NCBI GenBank assembly: GCA_000381585.1
Contig: KB906740.1
Location: forward strand, 309,763 to 373,762
Reading direction: 5' to 3'
DNA from: Acidobacteriaceae bacterium KBS 83
GTDB taxonomy: Bacteria; Acidobacteriota; Terriglobia; Terriglobales; Acidobacteriaceae
DNA: 64,000 nucleotides
The notes beneath the pieces were generated by a model. It saw only the letters and a list, made by a program, of their open reading frames with translations. It was not told where the DNA came from and did no database searches. Of the stretch, positions 8,405 through 19,850 are shown piece by piece. Numbering within the stretch: the first letter of the stretch is position 1; the number at the start of each line of letters is the position of its first letter. The translations under genes were made by a program, and so were the position numbers.

Positions 8405-9613
8405 CTAAACCGTCGTAGCGATCATCGCGGCAAGCAGCGCCGTACGCGAGGGAAGGGAATCGATGCGTATCGATTCGTTCTCCGCATGCGCGCCAACTCC
8501 AATCGCTCCCATCCCATCGAGCGTCGGCACTCCGAGCGCAGAAGTAAAGTTTCCATCCGAGCCGCCGCCCGTCGCCGCCTCTTCCAGAGCAAATCCGAGT
8601 TGCGCCGCCAGCGCCTTCGCGTGAGCGAACAACTTCGCCGTACCCTCCGTCCGCTCCATGGGCGGCCGGTTCAGCCCTCCAGCCAACCGCAACGTGCACT
8701 GCGCGTCGCGCGTCTCGAGCGCCTGCAGCCGCCGCGTGATCATCTCCGCTTCTGCAACCGTCGTCACCCGCAGATCGATATCGGCCCATGCCTCCGCCGC
8801 CACCACATTTGATTGCGTGCCTCCACCCACCACACCCACATTCAAGGTAGTGCCGCGATCCAGGTCGGTCAGCGCGCTAATCTGCTCAATCTGCCAGGCC
8901 AGTTCGCGCACTGCGCTGTGTCCTGCGCCGAAGTCCACTCCGCTATGCGAAGGCACCCCACGGATCTCCAGCCGAAACTGGCCCACGCCCTTCCGCGCCG
9001 TCTTGTATGCACCCTGCGGACCCTGCGCCGGTTCAAGTACGAACGCCGCGCGGCACTCCTTCGCCACCTCTTCGATCAGTTCACGCGAATCGTGACTCCC
9101 CGTCTCCTCATCGCCGCTCAGCAGCAGCACCACCGGGCGATCTGTATCCACCTCGCGCACAAGCTTCATGGCCGTCAGCGCCATCACCACCCCGGCCTTC
9201 ATATCCAGCACCCCTGGCCCATAGGCCCATCCGTCAGCGACCCGCCAAGGCATTCGCGCCAGCATCCCCACCGGCCACACGGTATCCAGGTGGCCCAGCA
9301 GCAGCACCGGTCGGCGTTCATCTTTCGGAGTCCCAAATCGCGCCTCGAGGACGCCCCGGCTGCCGCCCCGAGCATGCCGCGTCACCCGTGCTCCCAATTC
9401 CTCAGCCCACTTTGCCACCGTCTCTCGAGCGGCGTTTACAGCGTCAGAATGACTCGTCGGACTCTCCTGCCGAACCAGCGCGGATACCCTTTTCATCATT
9501 TCGTCAAGTTCGTGCCCCAACCTCTCGACCCAGCCTCTAATTTTTATAACTTCTTTACTTCCAGAGGCTTGCGATGCACCTGAAATTGGTCGGCTGTGTT
9601 GCATCTTCGTCAT
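8405..9613 (-). CDS. M20 family metallopeptidase (glutamate carboxypeptidase-like)
   Basis: A 402-residue protein. The zinc ligands and catalytic residues of M20 are visible: LLGHLDTVWP (His, with the catalytic Asp two residues on), GPGVLDMKAG (bridging Asp), LSGDEETGSHDS (catalytic Glu and Zn ligand) and GGGSDGNF. The dimerisation domain lies around residues 210-320 (GVPSHSGVDFGAGHSAVRELA). The pattern is closest to carboxypeptidase G2-like enzymes that remove C-terminal Glu. I see no signal peptide, whereas carboxypeptidase G2 is exported, so substrate and location remain open. Starts at residue 1 or 4 are equally possible. It is convergent with maf. Confidence 0.88.
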   Translation of the reverse strand: MTKMQHSRPISGASQASGSKEVIKIRGWVERLGHELDEMMKRVSALVRQESPTSHSDAVNAARETVAKWAEELGARVTRHARGGSRGVLEARFGTPKDERRPVLLLGHLDTVWPVGMLARMPWRVADGWAYGPGVLDMKAGVVMALTAMKLVREVDTDRPVVLLLSGDEETGSHDSRELIEEVAKECRAAFVLEPAQGPQGAYKTARKGVGQFRLEIRGVPSHSGVDFGAGHSAVRELAWQIEQISALTDLDRGTTLNVGVVGGGTQSNVVAAEAWADIDLRVTTVAEAEMITRRLQALETRDAQCTLRLAGGLNRPPMERTEGTAKLFAHAKALAAQLGFALEEAATGGGSDGNFTSALGVPTLDGMGAIGVGAHAENESIRIDSLPSRTALLAAMIATTV

Positions 9614-9771
9614 CTTGGCGTCCTTTGTGTCGTATCTTTACCACAGTGAAACTTCTGCATACGTGAGTAGTCTATTTGCCGTAGCGCTTCTCCCCAGTCC
9701 CGCTAAAGGGAACCAATATTCTTTCGAAGGGAGAAACGCGGTAGCAGCAGGGCAGAGGTGCCCACGCCTTA

Positions 9772-10683
9772 ATGCAGGCTCAACTCGAACAGACAATCGC
9801 CGGTAGCATCTCATTTTCCGGAATCGGTCTTCATAGCGGTGCCCCCGTCCATCTGCGGCTTCTGCCTGCCCCTGCCGGTACCGGCATCGTCTTCCGCCGC
9901 ACCGATCTCGACAACTTCGAGATCCAGGCCATCGGCCGCAACGTCGCGAAAGTCTCCTACGCCACCAGCCTAATGCGCCAGGGCGTCCTCATCTCCACCA
10001 CCGAGCATCTTCTCTCCGCCTGCATCGGCACCGGCATCGACAACGTCATCGTCGAGCTCGACAATCTCGAGCTTCCTATCCTCGACGGCAGCGCACTGCC
10101 CTACGTCGAAGCCTTCCAGAGCGTCGGCATCAAAGTCCAGCGCCGCCGCCGCGAATACCTCCGCATCCTGCGCAAGGTTGAAGTGCGTGAGAACGACAAG
10201 TTCATCGGGGTCTATCCCGGCGACGGCTACAGCATCACCTACGAGATCAACTTCCCCGCACCCATCCTTCGTCAGGATTTCACGGTCGATCTCGCCGCAG
10301 ACGCTTATGGCGCTGAGATTGCCGCGGCGCGCACCTTCGGATTCCGTGAGGACGAGCGCATGCTGCGCGACATGGGTCTCATACGCGGCGCTTCGCCGGA
10401 AAACGCGATCATCCTCAGCCGCAATGGCGTACAAAACGGAAACCTGCGCTTTCCTGACGAATTCGTTCGCCACAAAGTGCTCGATCTCATCGGCGATCTT
10501 GCGCTCGCCGGCCACCGCATCTTCGGCCGCGTCGTCGCCGAACGCGCCGGCCATGCCATGCACACCGCGCTCGTCTCCCGCCTGCTTGCCGACCGCAGCG
10601 CTTGGGACCTCATCACCCTGCCGCAGCTCGAAGTTACCCGCCGCCCCGCCCGAGCCGCCCGACTGTCGCCCGTCCAGGTCTAG
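9772..10683 (+). CDS. lpxC: UDP-3-O-acyl-N-acetylglucosamine deacetylase LpxC
   Basis: The 303-residue length and motifs match LpxC: FSGIGLHSGAPVHLRL near the N-terminus, the zinc ligand His in STTEHLLSA (about residue 78), the paired ligands in RHKVLDLIGDLAL (His and Asp, about 225-229), and the catalytic His in AGHAMHTALVS. It performs the committed step of lipid A synthesis, so this organism makes LPS or at least lipid A. ATG 9772 has a weak AGAGGTG about 10 bases upstream. The 158-base gap upstream, shared divergently with the M20 peptidase, shows no other gene. Confidence 0.97.
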   Translation: MQAQLEQTIAGSISFSGIGLHSGAPVHLRLLPAPAGTGIVFRRTDLDNFEIQAIGRNVAKVSYATSLMRQGVLISTTEHLLSACIGTGIDNVIVELDNLELPILDGSALPYVEAFQSVGIKVQRRRREYLRILRKVEVRENDKFIGVYPGDGYSITYEINFPAPILRQDFTVDLAADAYGAEIAAARTFGFREDERMLRDMGLIRGASPENAIILSRNGVQNGNLRFPDEFVRHKVLDLIGDLALAGHRIFGRVVAERAGHAMHTALVSRLLADRSAWDLITLPQLEVTRRPARAARLSPVQV

Positions 10684-10822
10684 TCCCAGACTCTGCTGCG
10701 GGCTTCATCCTGAATAGCTGACATCATCCTGAGCAAGCGATGGACGTGCAGTTTTTGCAGCGCCACCGAAACTAGTGTTGGAGCCGCTCAGCTGAGAACC
10801 AGATCGCGTCCCAAGTCCATAG

Positions 10823-11890
<1,068 letters not shown>

Positions 11891-11956
11891 TTATCGGAGT
11901 CACTGAAGCGGCCCCCAGTCGAGTAGCTGGCTCGGGTGCCTGGACATTCGCGACTT

Positions 11957-12664
11957 TCACGTAGCAGTGAAAGAGCGAAATCTCTCCACGCACAGTCCTG
12001 GCAACTCCTCGCGATTGCGCTTCGTCAGCAGCTCATGTCCTGCGGCCGCGATGGGAATGAGTTCCTTGCGCGTCGGGATGAGCTTCAAAGCCTCTTCCAT
12101 CTCCGCAATTGTGCCGAAGCCATCCGAAGTGCCGTGCACAAAGAGCACCGGCGTCCGCAGGCTGGGGAAGTGCGCAGTCCTCATCTCTTCCCGTCGTTTC
12201 GGAGGGTGGAGCGGATAGGAGAGCAGAAGAAGCCCTTCCACCAGTCCCGGATCGCTCGCGGCAAGCATCGACGACTGCCGTCCACCGTAAGAATGACCGC
12301 CAAGAAAAACGCGACCAGACGTCAGCCGGCGCATGCACGCAACCGCCGCCCGTAGTCCTGCCTGGTCACGTTCCCCGCTTCCTCGCGGAGGCGGCCCTGA
12401 GGGTCTTGATTGGCGAAACGGAAGGTCGCACCGCAGCACGGCAAGGCCCGATGCGTTGAACGCGCTCGCCAGGGCGACCAAAAGTGGCGAGCTGCAGTTC
12501 GAGCCGGCGCCGTGCGCCAGCACCAGACCGTCCCCACCGGAATCCGATGCGATGTGCAAAAAACCTCGCACGGTGACATTTTCTGGGGAGGCCTCCAGAA
12601 ATTCTCGAACTTGAGTCATGGGCAGCGCCACGTGGCATTCCGACGCTGTTCCATTCTGCAACAT
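11957..12664 (-). CDS. Alpha/beta-hydrolase of the KANSL3/TEX30 (dienelactone-hydrolase-like) family
   Basis: A 235-residue protein. LAHGAGSN forms the oxyanion region and GGHSYGGRQSS contains the nucleophile elbow G-x-S-x-G. The acid is likely in VHGTSDGFG and the His in AAAGHELL. The order and small size fit the cytosolic KANSL3/TEX30-like group, whose substrates are unknown. GGGAGG lies three bases before ATG 12664. It is transcribed toward obg, 81 bases away. Confidence 0.82.
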   Translation of the reverse strand: MLQNGTASECHVALPMTQVREFLEASPENVTVRGFLHIASDSGGDGLVLAHGAGSNCSSPLLVALASAFNASGLAVLRCDLPFRQSRPSGPPPRGSGERDQAGLRAAVACMRRLTSGRVFLGGHSYGGRQSSMLAASDPGLVEGLLLLSYPLHPPKRREEMRTAHFPSLRTPVLFVHGTSDGFGTIAEMEEALKLIPTRKELIPIAAAGHELLTKRNREELPGLCVERFRSFTAT

Positions 12665-12763
12665 CGACCTCCCTTTGCCACCAGGCTTCGGCCCTCGGCA
12701 CCACTAATGGGGCATGGAGCCCAGGCCTTGTCTGAAGCATCATCGAAGCAGGCCGCAATCTAT

Positions 12764-12871
12764 CCGTTGTCACAGACATATGTTCGGCCGACAACCGCGA
12801 GGAACAGTTTTCCTTGATCGAAAAGCTGGGTTAAGTGCCATCCCAGCGGCAACACCTTTTGTGAAAACGCC
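12764..12871. repeat. Palindromic element family B, copy 2 (about 108 bp)
   Basis: In reverse orientation this reads gcgttttcacaaaagg, then the hairpin agcttttcgatcaaggaaaact, then gcggttgtcggcc and a degenerate inverted end. It matches the 25457-25565 element in order, spacing and total length (108 versus 109 bp). It lies in the 247-base gap before the first receptor gene, and its right end is about 40 bases upstream of that gene. Confidence 0.65.
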
Positions 12872-12911
12872 ATAGACCCGCAGTCGGGACCGGTATTCAG
12901 GAGTAAGGGCC

Positions 12912-15900
12912 ATGCCGCAATGCGGCGCGCGTTGGGCAACGATCTCGAAAAGGTTTACATTCTCCGGCATCGCTGCCACGCTCTTTGTCTCAGCTCTTTT
13001 CGTTTCATCTCTTCGGGCCCAGTCGACCACACAGGGCGTCGTCGGCGGTATGGTCGCCGGTCCCGATGGCGTCCCACTGGCCGACGCGGAAATCGATCTC
13101 ACCAGCGCCGACACCGCCCACATCTATCAGGCCCGCACTGACACTCAGGGCAACTTCCGCTTTCTCGGTCTGCCTCCCGGCAACTATGAAGCGTGGATTA
13201 CTCAAACCGGCTTCGCCCGCCTCCACATCGCACGCGTCCCGGTAGAGGTGGGCCGATTCACTCCGCTGCCCGCGCACCTCACCATCGCTCTTGCCGAGGA
13301 GACCATCGAAGTCCGCGAGCCCGGAGCCGTCATTGACTTGAGTTCGCCCTCACTCTCCACCAACATCGATGAGACCTCCATCGATGAGCTGCCTTCGAAC
13401 AGCCGCCGATGGTCGTACTTCGCTCTGCTCACCCCCGCGGTCGCGCCGGACCAGCAAGGTTACGGCCAGCTCAGCTTTCGCGGCATCAGCGTTCTTCTCA
13501 ACAACAACACCCTCGATGGCGCAGACAACAACCAGGCCTTCTTCTCCGAGGAGCGCGGCCGCACCCGCACCGCCTACTTCGCCAGTCAGGCCTCGGTGCG
13601 CGAGTTTCAGGTCAACACCTCGAACTACTCCGCCGAATACGGCCGCGCCGCCGGCGGTGTGGTCAACACTGTCACCCGCAGCGGCACCAACCATCTGCAC
13701 GGCAACGCCTTCCTGTTTGATCGCGACAATACCTGGGGCGCTCGCAATCCCTTCACGCAACTCGCGCAGTTGCAGCCCGACGGTACCGTGGCCGCTGTCC
13801 CCGTCGCCCCTACGGACAATCGTCAGCAGTGGGGAATCGCCGCCGGCGGTCCCGTCCGCACCGACCGTATCTTCTGGTTCTTCACCTACGACCAGTTCCG
13901 CCGCAACTTTCCCGCTATCTCGCGCCCCAGCAACATCACTAACTTCTTCGATCACTCGCTCACGTCGTCCGATCTCGAAACACTGCGCCAGCGCCTCGGC
14001 GTGCCGCTGCCTAGTTATGCGCTCCAGCAGTATCAGCAGTTCGTCTCCGGCCTCATGAGTGAAACGGGACTTGTGCCGCGCACTGCCGGCCAGATCATCC
14101 TCTTTCCCAAACTCGACTGGCAGCTCAACGACCGCAATCACGTCTCTCTCCAGTACAACTACCTCCGCTGGAACTCGCCGCACGGCGCGCTTACCCAGAC
14201 CGCCACAAGTTATGGCGTCGCGAGCTTCGGCGACGATCACGTCACCGATGATGTCCTGATCGGTCGTTGGAACACCTTCCTCACCGCCAACCTCATGCAC
14301 GAGCTCCGCGTGCAGTACGGCCGCGACTTCGAATCGGAGTTCAGCGCGCCGCCATCCCCCTTCGAGCAGCCTTTCAGCCACAACTCATACGGCCGCTCGC
14401 CCGAGATCACGCTCATCAGCTCAGGCTCCGGCCTGCGCATCGGCAAGCCGCCCACACTCGACCGCCCCGCGCTGCCCGACGAGCACCGCACGCAGATCGC
14501 CAGCACCTTCACCTACGTGCATGGCAATCACACCATCAAGCTCGGCTACGACTTCAATCACGTCCTCGACGGCATCGACAGCATCTACAACGGCAATGGG
14601 ACCTATCACTACTCCAACCTTCTCGACTTCGCCTCCGACGCGCTAGCGCCCAGCCATTGCGACGCCAACGGCAACAGCGTCGGCACGTCGCCTTGCTACA
14701 GCTACTACACACAGCAGCTTGGTCCTCAGGCCTTCAGCTTCGATACCAACGATTACGCCATCTTTTTGAGCGATGAGTGGAAGCTCAAGCGCCGGCTCAC
14801 GCTCTCCTGCGGGCTGCGCTACGAGTACGAGCAGCTCCCACCGCAGAACAAGCTGCTGCCGAACCCGGCCCTGCCGCAAAGCAACTTCATCCCCCGCGAT
14901 CGCAACAACTATGGACCCCGCATCGGCGCCGCATACGATCTCACCGGCCACGGCAACACCGTTCTGCGCGGCGGCTACGGCATTTACTTCGGACGCATCA
15001 TCAACTCCACGATCTTCGCCGCCTACACCCAGACCGGCTCCGCCGCCGGGCAGCTCGGTTACTACTTCCGTCCCGGTGATGATGGCGCGCCATCCTTCCC
15101 CTACATCTTCAGCGGCCGCGTCGTCGTGCCCGAAGCGCCTACTGCCAACTACTTCGATCCCAACTTCCAGAATCCCCGCATTGCCCAGGCCGAGGCGTCG
15201 CTCGCGCAGCGGATCTCCCGCAATACCGAGATCACGATCAGCTATCTGCGCAGCACCGGGCAGTATCTGCCCAACTTCATGAACACCAACATCGACCTCG
15301 CCACAGCCGTTCCCATCACCTACACCGTGAAAGATCCGCAGCAGCAAGGACCGCTGAAGCAATCCACGTACTCGACCCATCTCTTCATCCAGCGCCTGAA
15401 TCTCGCCTACGGCTCCATCACGGACATCAACAGCATGGTTGGTTCGCACTACCAGGCAATGGTGGTCAAGGTCACGCAAAACGGCGGGCGATGGCTCCAT
15501 CTGCGCGCCAGCTACACCTACGCTCACGCCCAGGACAACAACCAGAACGAGACCACCTTCACCGATGCCAACGATGTGCTCGACCCCACAGACCTGAGCC
15601 TCGAGTACGCCGACTCGAACTTCGACGTCCGCCAGCGCGCCACCGCCGGTATCGTTCTGCGCGCGCCGTGGAGAGCCCACGGTTGGCTCGGCGCGCTCGC
15701 TAACGGCTACGCCCTCGCACCCACCGCCACTGCGCAGACCGGACTGCCGTACTCCATGCACACCAGCGGCTCTATTCCATATATCCGTTACACCAATCAA
15801 TTCGGCCAGACAGAGAAGCTCTCCGGCCTCGGCAGCAGCATCAACGGCTCCGGGGGCGCCACCGGGATCCCCGCGGTCGGCCGCAACACCTTCCGCTATC

Positions 15901-16172
15901 CCGGCACCTACACCATCGATCTCCGCGCTTCACGCACCGTGCCGTTCAGCGAAAAGGTGCGTCTCGAACTCATGGTGCAGGGATTCAATGTGCTGAATCA
16001 TCAGAACGTTACGAATATCAGCAGTCTCGGTTACTTAATCAGCGGAGCCTCGAGCGCCAACACCAATCCAACCCTCACCTGGCAGCCCACCTTCGGCACC
16101 GTCACCAACAGCAACAGTACAAACCTCTATCGCGAGCGCCAGCTTGAGTTCGTGTTGCGGCTCCGCTTCTGA
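12912..16172 (+). CDS. Oar-like TonB-dependent receptor with carboxypeptidase-regulatory-like N-terminus (copy 1 of tandem pair)
   Basis: 1086 residues: a signal peptide ending near LRAQ (residue about 37), a CarboxypepD_reg-like beta-sandwich (about 40-130, GVPLADAEIDLTS and GNFRFLGLPPGNYEAWI), a plug region ([46 protein letters not shown]), then a long beta barrel ending in the aromatic residue Phe (LRLRF), as needed for BAM recognition. This fits the acidobacterial 'TonB-dependent receptor' expansion related to Oar, thought to move oligomeric or protein substrates across the outer membrane. An AGGAG lies before ATG 12912. A close paralogue follows 205 bases downstream. No binding partner or ExbBD-TonB is encoded nearby. 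Confidence 0.9.
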   Translation: MPQCGARWATISKRFTFSGIAATLFVSALFVSSLRAQSTTQGVVGGMVAGPDGVPLADAEIDLTSADTAHIYQARTDTQGNFRFLGLPPGNYEAWITQTGFARLHIARVPVEVGRFTPLPAHLTIALAEETIEVREPGAVIDLSSPSLSTNIDETSIDELPSNSRRWSYFALLTPAVAPDQQGYGQLSFRGISVLLNNNTLDGADNNQAFFSEERGRTRTAYFASQASVREFQVNTSNYSAEYGRAAGGVVNTVTRSGTNHLHGNAFLFDRDNTWGARNPFTQLAQLQPDGTVAAVPVAPTDNRQQWGIAAGGPVRTDRIFWFFTYDQFRRNFPAISRPSNITNFFDHSLTSSDLETLRQRLGVPLPSYALQQYQQFVSGLMSETGLVPRTAGQIILFPKLDWQLNDRNHVSLQYNYLRWNSPHGALTQTATSYGVASFGDDHVTDDVLIGRWNTFLTANLMHELRVQYGRDFESEFSAPPSPFEQPFSHNSYGRSPEITLISSGSGLRIGKPPTLDRPALPDEHRTQIASTFTYVHGNHTIKLGYDFNHVLDGIDSIYNGNGTYHYSNLLDFASDALAPSHCDANGNSVGTSPCYSYYTQQLGPQAFSFDTNDYAIFLSDEWKLKRRLTLSCGLRYEYEQLPPQNKLLPNPALPQSNFIPRDRNNYGPRIGAAYDLTGHGNTVLRGGYGIYFGRIINSTIFAAYTQTGSAAGQLGYYFRPGDDGAPSFPYIFSGRVVVPEAPTANYFDPNFQNPRIAQAEASLAQRISRNTEITISYLRSTGQYLPNFMNTNIDLATAVPITYTVKDPQQQGPLKQSTYSTHLFIQRLNLAYGSITDINSMVGSHYQAMVVKVTQNGGRWLHLRASYTYAHAQDNNQNETTFTDANDVLDPTDLSLEYADSNFDVRQRATAGIVLRAPWRAHGWLGALANGYALAPTATAQTGLPYSMHTSGSIPYIRYTNQFGQTEKLSGLGSSINGSGGATGIPAVGRNTFRYPGTYTIDLRASRTVPFSEKVRLELMVQGFNVLNHQNVTNISSLGYLISGASSANTNPTLTWQPTFGTVTNSNSTNLYRERQLEFVLRLRF

Positions 16173-16213
16173 CCTAAAAATCCACGGCGACTTTCTGCGT
16201 TTTACCGTGTGTT

Positions 16214-16232
16214 TATAAGTCTCTGCGAGACT
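16214..16232 (+). promoter_or_regulatory. TATAAG -10-like site overlapping a 15-bp palindrome
   Basis: TATAAG (16214-16219) runs into agtctc-tgc-gagact (16218-16232), a perfect 6-bp inverted repeat. It lies between the two receptor genes, so it may be a promoter with an operator for the second one. No -35 is evident. Confidence 0.35.
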
Positions 16233-16377
16233 ACATTCGGTAGTCGAGCGAAGGGCCTGCCAGCGGTCCGGCTCGCGAGTGCTTCTATCGCTGCTCCTGC
16301 CTACGGTCCCCCGTGTCCAGTCAGGATCCAGCTCGCACTTCAATTCCAAACTTGCATGTGTTTTCAGGAGAGCCAAG

Positions 16378-19300
16378 ATGTTTGCCACAAGACCCCGCAC
16401 GGCACTTGCCGCGCTCGCTGTTGCCGCGTCCATCCTTACTCCCGCCGCCCTTCGTGGGCAGTCCACTACGGACGGGGCCGTTGGCGGTAGCGTCTACGAC
16501 GCAGCCGGCGCCGTTGTTCCCAATGCGTCCGTCGTCGTCCACAACGTGCAGACCAACGCCGAGGTGAAAACGACCACCGACAGCAGCGGCTTCTTCCGCG
16601 TGATGCAGTTGCAGCCTGGTGGCTATGACATCACGATCACCGCATCCGGCTTCTCTCCCTTCAAGGCCCAGGGCACAACCGTCGTGGTCGGCAATCTCAC
16701 CAGTCTCACTCCGCACCTCACCGTTGGCGGCACGGGACAGACTGTAACCGTCACCGGCGAGAACCCGCTGGTGAACACCTCGACCCCCGATGTTTCCTCG
16801 GTCGTTGACCAGCGGCAGATCGACAACCTGCCCATCAATGGCGGTCGCTGGTCCAGCTTCGCGCTGCTTACTCCGGGCGTCGTGTCCAATTCCGCAGGGT
16901 TCGGTCTTTTGAGCTTCCGTGGGCAATCCGAACTGCTGAACAACAACACCGTCGATGGCGCAGACAACAACCAGGCGTACTTCTCCGAAGAGCGCGGTCG
17001 GACCCGGCTGCAGTACTCCTCCTCCGAGGAAGCGATACAAGAGTTCCAGGTCAACACCTCGAACTACTCCTCCGAATACGGACGCTCCGCCGGCGGCGTG
17101 ATCAATACCGTAACCAAGAGCGGTACAAATACGCTGCACGGCCAGGCCTTCTTCCGGGATCGCGACAACGACTGGGGTGCCTTCACGCCGAATACTTTCA
17201 TCGCCCAGCAGACCGGCCCAGGCGGCAGTTTCGTCCAGGTTCCGTTCAAGCCGAAGGACTGGCGTAAACAATGGGGCTTCGGCGTGGGCGGTCCTCTCAT
17301 CAAGAACAAACTCTTCTGGTTCTATGCCTATGACCAGTCAAAGCGGAACTTCCCTGGTCTCGCGCGTGCCGGCTCCGCCAATCAGTTCTTCGCCACGCCG
17401 GTTTCTGAGATCAGCACCACCGGCTTCACCTGCTCGCAGTTGTCCGCCAAGGACACTGCGAGTGCTGCGGCCAAGGCACTGGGCTCGCACTACCAGGCCA
17501 GCGTCGATGCGTGCACCATTCAATCCAGCCTCGCGCTTCCCACTTACGCACAGGGTGCCTCGCTACAGACCCAGGGAGTCGCCACGCTGAACAGCGGGTT
17601 GCTCGGCAGCGTGCCGAGAACGGGCGACCAGGCCATCAACTTCCCCAAGCTCGACTGGCAGATCACGGACAAACACCACGCTTCCTTTGAATACAACCGG
17701 CTGCGCTGGTCCTCGCCCGCCGGCATTCAGACGCAATCCTCCAACACCTACGGCCGCAACAGCTTCGGCAATGACTACGTGAAACTCGACTGGGGCGTGG
17801 CTCGACTCGACTCAACCATCTCTGCCAATGTGCTGAACCAGGCCCGCTTCCAGTACGGCCGGGACTTCGAGTTCGAAAGCAGCCAGGTACCCAGCGACTA
17901 TGAGGCGCCATTGGCGGTGAACCAGTTCGGCCGGCCGGCGCAGATCGCACTCGATAGCTCCACGGGATTCAACTTCGGCAAGCAGGCGTTCCTCGAGCGC
18001 GCGGCGTATCCGGAAGAGCGCCGCATTCAGTTCGCCGACACGGTTGCCTATCTGCGCGGCAATCACAGCATCAAGTTCGGTGCCGACTACAACCGCGTTC
18101 TGGACTACATCAACAACCTCTACAACGGCAACGGCAGCTACACCTATCCCACCCTCGGCGGTTACATCGCGGACTTTGAACACGCCACACAGGGACTTGG
18201 GCCGGCCAACTATACAGGCAGCTACTCCGGCTTCAGTCAGGCGCTCGGTCCTAACGCCTTTCAACTCATCACCAACGATCTGGCCTTCTTCGTGGAAGAC
18301 GACTGGAAGATCAAGCCTCGCCTCACGCTCAACCTCGGTGTTCGTTACGAGTACGAGATCATTCCCAGCGCGATCCTTCCGGACAATCTCCCCTCTCTCA
18401 TCATCAGTTCCACCTCGTCGCGGCCCAGTGCGACCACCCCCGGCGTGCTTCCCGGCTACAGCGAGAGCCTGCAGCAACTCACGAGCCACTCTCCAAGTGA
18501 CAAGAACAATGTCGGCCCGCGCGTCGGCTTCGCCTGGGATGTCAAAGGCACCTCGCGTACGGTCCTTCGCGGCGGCTACGGCATCTACTACGGCCGCATC
18601 ATTAATTCCAATGTGCTCCAGACCTACGTGGCCTCCGGCAACACACAAGGCCAGACCAGCTACGGCTCATTCAAGCCCACAACCAACATCGGCACGACTG
18701 CAGCGCCTCAATATCTCGTCTTCCCCAACATCCTCACCGTGGCGCCGGGTGCCGCGTCAGGATCAGCCACCATCGCCTTCTTCGACAAAAGCTTTCAGGC
18801 GCCGCAGATTCATGAAGCGGATCTGACCCTGCAGCAGGACTTCGGATGGAACACCGTGTTCTCGCTCAGCTATCTCGGCTCCTTCGGCCGCCAGCTCATC
18901 AACGGCGTGGACCGCAATATCGACGCAAACTCCGTGACAACCACCAACTATCAGGTCGTAGGCCAGCAGGCGGCATCCGGCGGCATCAATGGGCCGCTGC
19001 CGGATGGCAGCACCTACACGACGAAGCTCTACACCGGCGCCCGGCCAGTAGCCGGTTACGGCGCCATCGTCGATGTAGCCAGCAACGTGAACTCCAGCTA
19101 CAACGCGCTCGCCGCGCAGGTAGACCACAAGTTCACCCGCAATCTGCAGTTCAATGCGAACTACACCTGGGCCAAGGCGCTCGATTACAACCAGTACATC
19201 GGAACCGGCTCTCCAGCGAATAACCTCGTCGATCCGCTCAATCCGAATCTTCGTGCAGAGTACGGACGATCGCCGAATGATGCACGCGATCGTTTCGTGG

Positions 19301-19779
19301 CGAATATGGTCTGGACCCCCATCGTCGGCGGACTGCAAGGCTGGCGGAACAGCCTAACCAACGGGTGGGGCATTTCGCCAATCTTCCAGGCGCAGAGCGG
19401 GCTGCCCTTCACGCTCGGCGTCTCGGGCAGCAATCCGGCAGGCGCGTTGTCGGGTCCGCTGGGCTCGGGCGTAGGACGGCTGCCCTTCCTGCGGAATACC
19501 TACACCTATCCCCGCACGTTCATCGTCGATACGCGCGTTTCGAAGCGTGTCCCCTTCGGTGACCGCTACTCGGTCGAGCTGCTGGGTGAGCTCTTCAACG
19601 CGCTCAATCACCAGAACGTCACCGGCGTGGCGACAAACGGCTACTCTATCAGCCAGCCCACCGGCTCCGACACGCCTCTGCTCACCTACCAGACCAACTT
19701 CGGCTCCGTGCAGACGACCAATTCAAGCTACATCTACAGTCCCCGTCAGGTGCAGATCGGAGCACGCTTCAACTTCTAA
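16378..19779 (+). CDS. Oar-like TonB-dependent receptor (copy 2 of tandem pair)
   Basis: Starting at ATG 16378, which has CAGGAG 9 bases upstream, gives 1133 residues. The signal peptide ends at LRGQ (about 27). It is followed by the regulatory-like domain ([20 protein letters not shown]), the plug ([41 protein letters not shown]) and a barrel ending in ARFNF. The plug motifs are nearly identical to copy 1, and the two diverge most in extracellular-loop regions, consistent with duplication and different ligands. An upstream extension to 16279 exists but would place polar residues before the signal peptide. Confidence 0.9.
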   Translation: MFATRPRTALAALAVAASILTPAALRGQSTTDGAVGGSVYDAAGAVVPNASVVVHNVQTNAEVKTTTDSSGFFRVMQLQPGGYDITITASGFSPFKAQGTTVVVGNLTSLTPHLTVGGTGQTVTVTGENPLVNTSTPDVSSVVDQRQIDNLPINGGRWSSFALLTPGVVSNSAGFGLLSFRGQSELLNNNTVDGADNNQAYFSEERGRTRLQYSSSEEAIQEFQVNTSNYSSEYGRSAGGVINTVTKSGTNTLHGQAFFRDRDNDWGAFTPNTFIAQQTGPGGSFVQVPFKPKDWRKQWGFGVGGPLIKNKLFWFYAYDQSKRNFPGLARAGSANQFFATPVSEISTTGFTCSQLSAKDTASAAAKALGSHYQASVDACTIQSSLALPTYAQGASLQTQGVATLNSGLLGSVPRTGDQAINFPKLDWQITDKHHASFEYNRLRWSSPAGIQTQSSNTYGRNSFGNDYVKLDWGVARLDSTISANVLNQARFQYGRDFEFESSQVPSDYEAPLAVNQFGRPAQIALDSSTGFNFGKQAFLERAAYPEERRIQFADTVAYLRGNHSIKFGADYNRVLDYINNLYNGNGSYTYPTLGGYIADFEHATQGLGPANYTGSYSGFSQALGPNAFQLITNDLAFFVEDDWKIKPRLTLNLGVRYEYEIIPSAILPDNLPSLIISSTSSRPSATTPGVLPGYSESLQQLTSHSPSDKNNVGPRVGFAWDVKGTSRTVLRGGYGIYYGRIINSNVLQTYVASGNTQGQTSYGSFKPTTNIGTTAAPQYLVFPNILTVAPGAASGSATIAFFDKSFQAPQIHEADLTLQQDFGWNTVFSLSYLGSFGRQLINGVDRNIDANSVTTTNYQVVGQQAASGGINGPLPDGSTYTTKLYTGARPVAGYGAIVDVASNVNSSYNALAAQVDHKFTRNLQFNANYTWAKALDYNQYIGTGSPANNLVDPLNPNLRAEYGRSPNDARDRFVANMVWTPIVGGLQGWRNSLTNGWGISPIFQAQSGLPFTLGVSGSNPAGALSGPLGSGVGRLPFLRNTYTYPRTFIVDTRVSKRVPFGDRYSVELLGELFNALNHQNVTGVATNGYSISQPTGSDTPLLTYQTNFGSVQTTNSSYIYSPRQVQIGARFNF

Positions 19780-19801
19780 CATTGCATCTTCCTGTCGGCG
19801 G

Positions 19802-19832
19802 GGCGGCTCCGGCCGCCTCGCTTTTCTATTTC
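19802..19832 (+). terminator. Rho-independent-like terminator after the receptor pair
   Basis: ggcggc-tccg-gccgcc stem, then tcgcttttctattt. It starts 22 bases after the receptor stop codon and ends just before the mnmG promoter. Confidence 0.6.
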
Positions 19833-19834
19833 AG

Positions 19835-19840
19835 TAAAAT
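19835..19840 (+). promoter_or_regulatory. -10-like TAAAAT 10 nt before mnmG
   Basis: TAAAAT, then 10 bases to ATG 19851, with no Shine-Dalgarno. A near-leaderless transcript is predicted. Confidence 0.4.
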
Positions 19841-19850
19841 AGATGTACCC

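Noticed and set aside
9615..9806. 63-codon ORF before lpxC
   Set aside because: No ribosome site; overlaps the lpxC start and its composition does not look coding.
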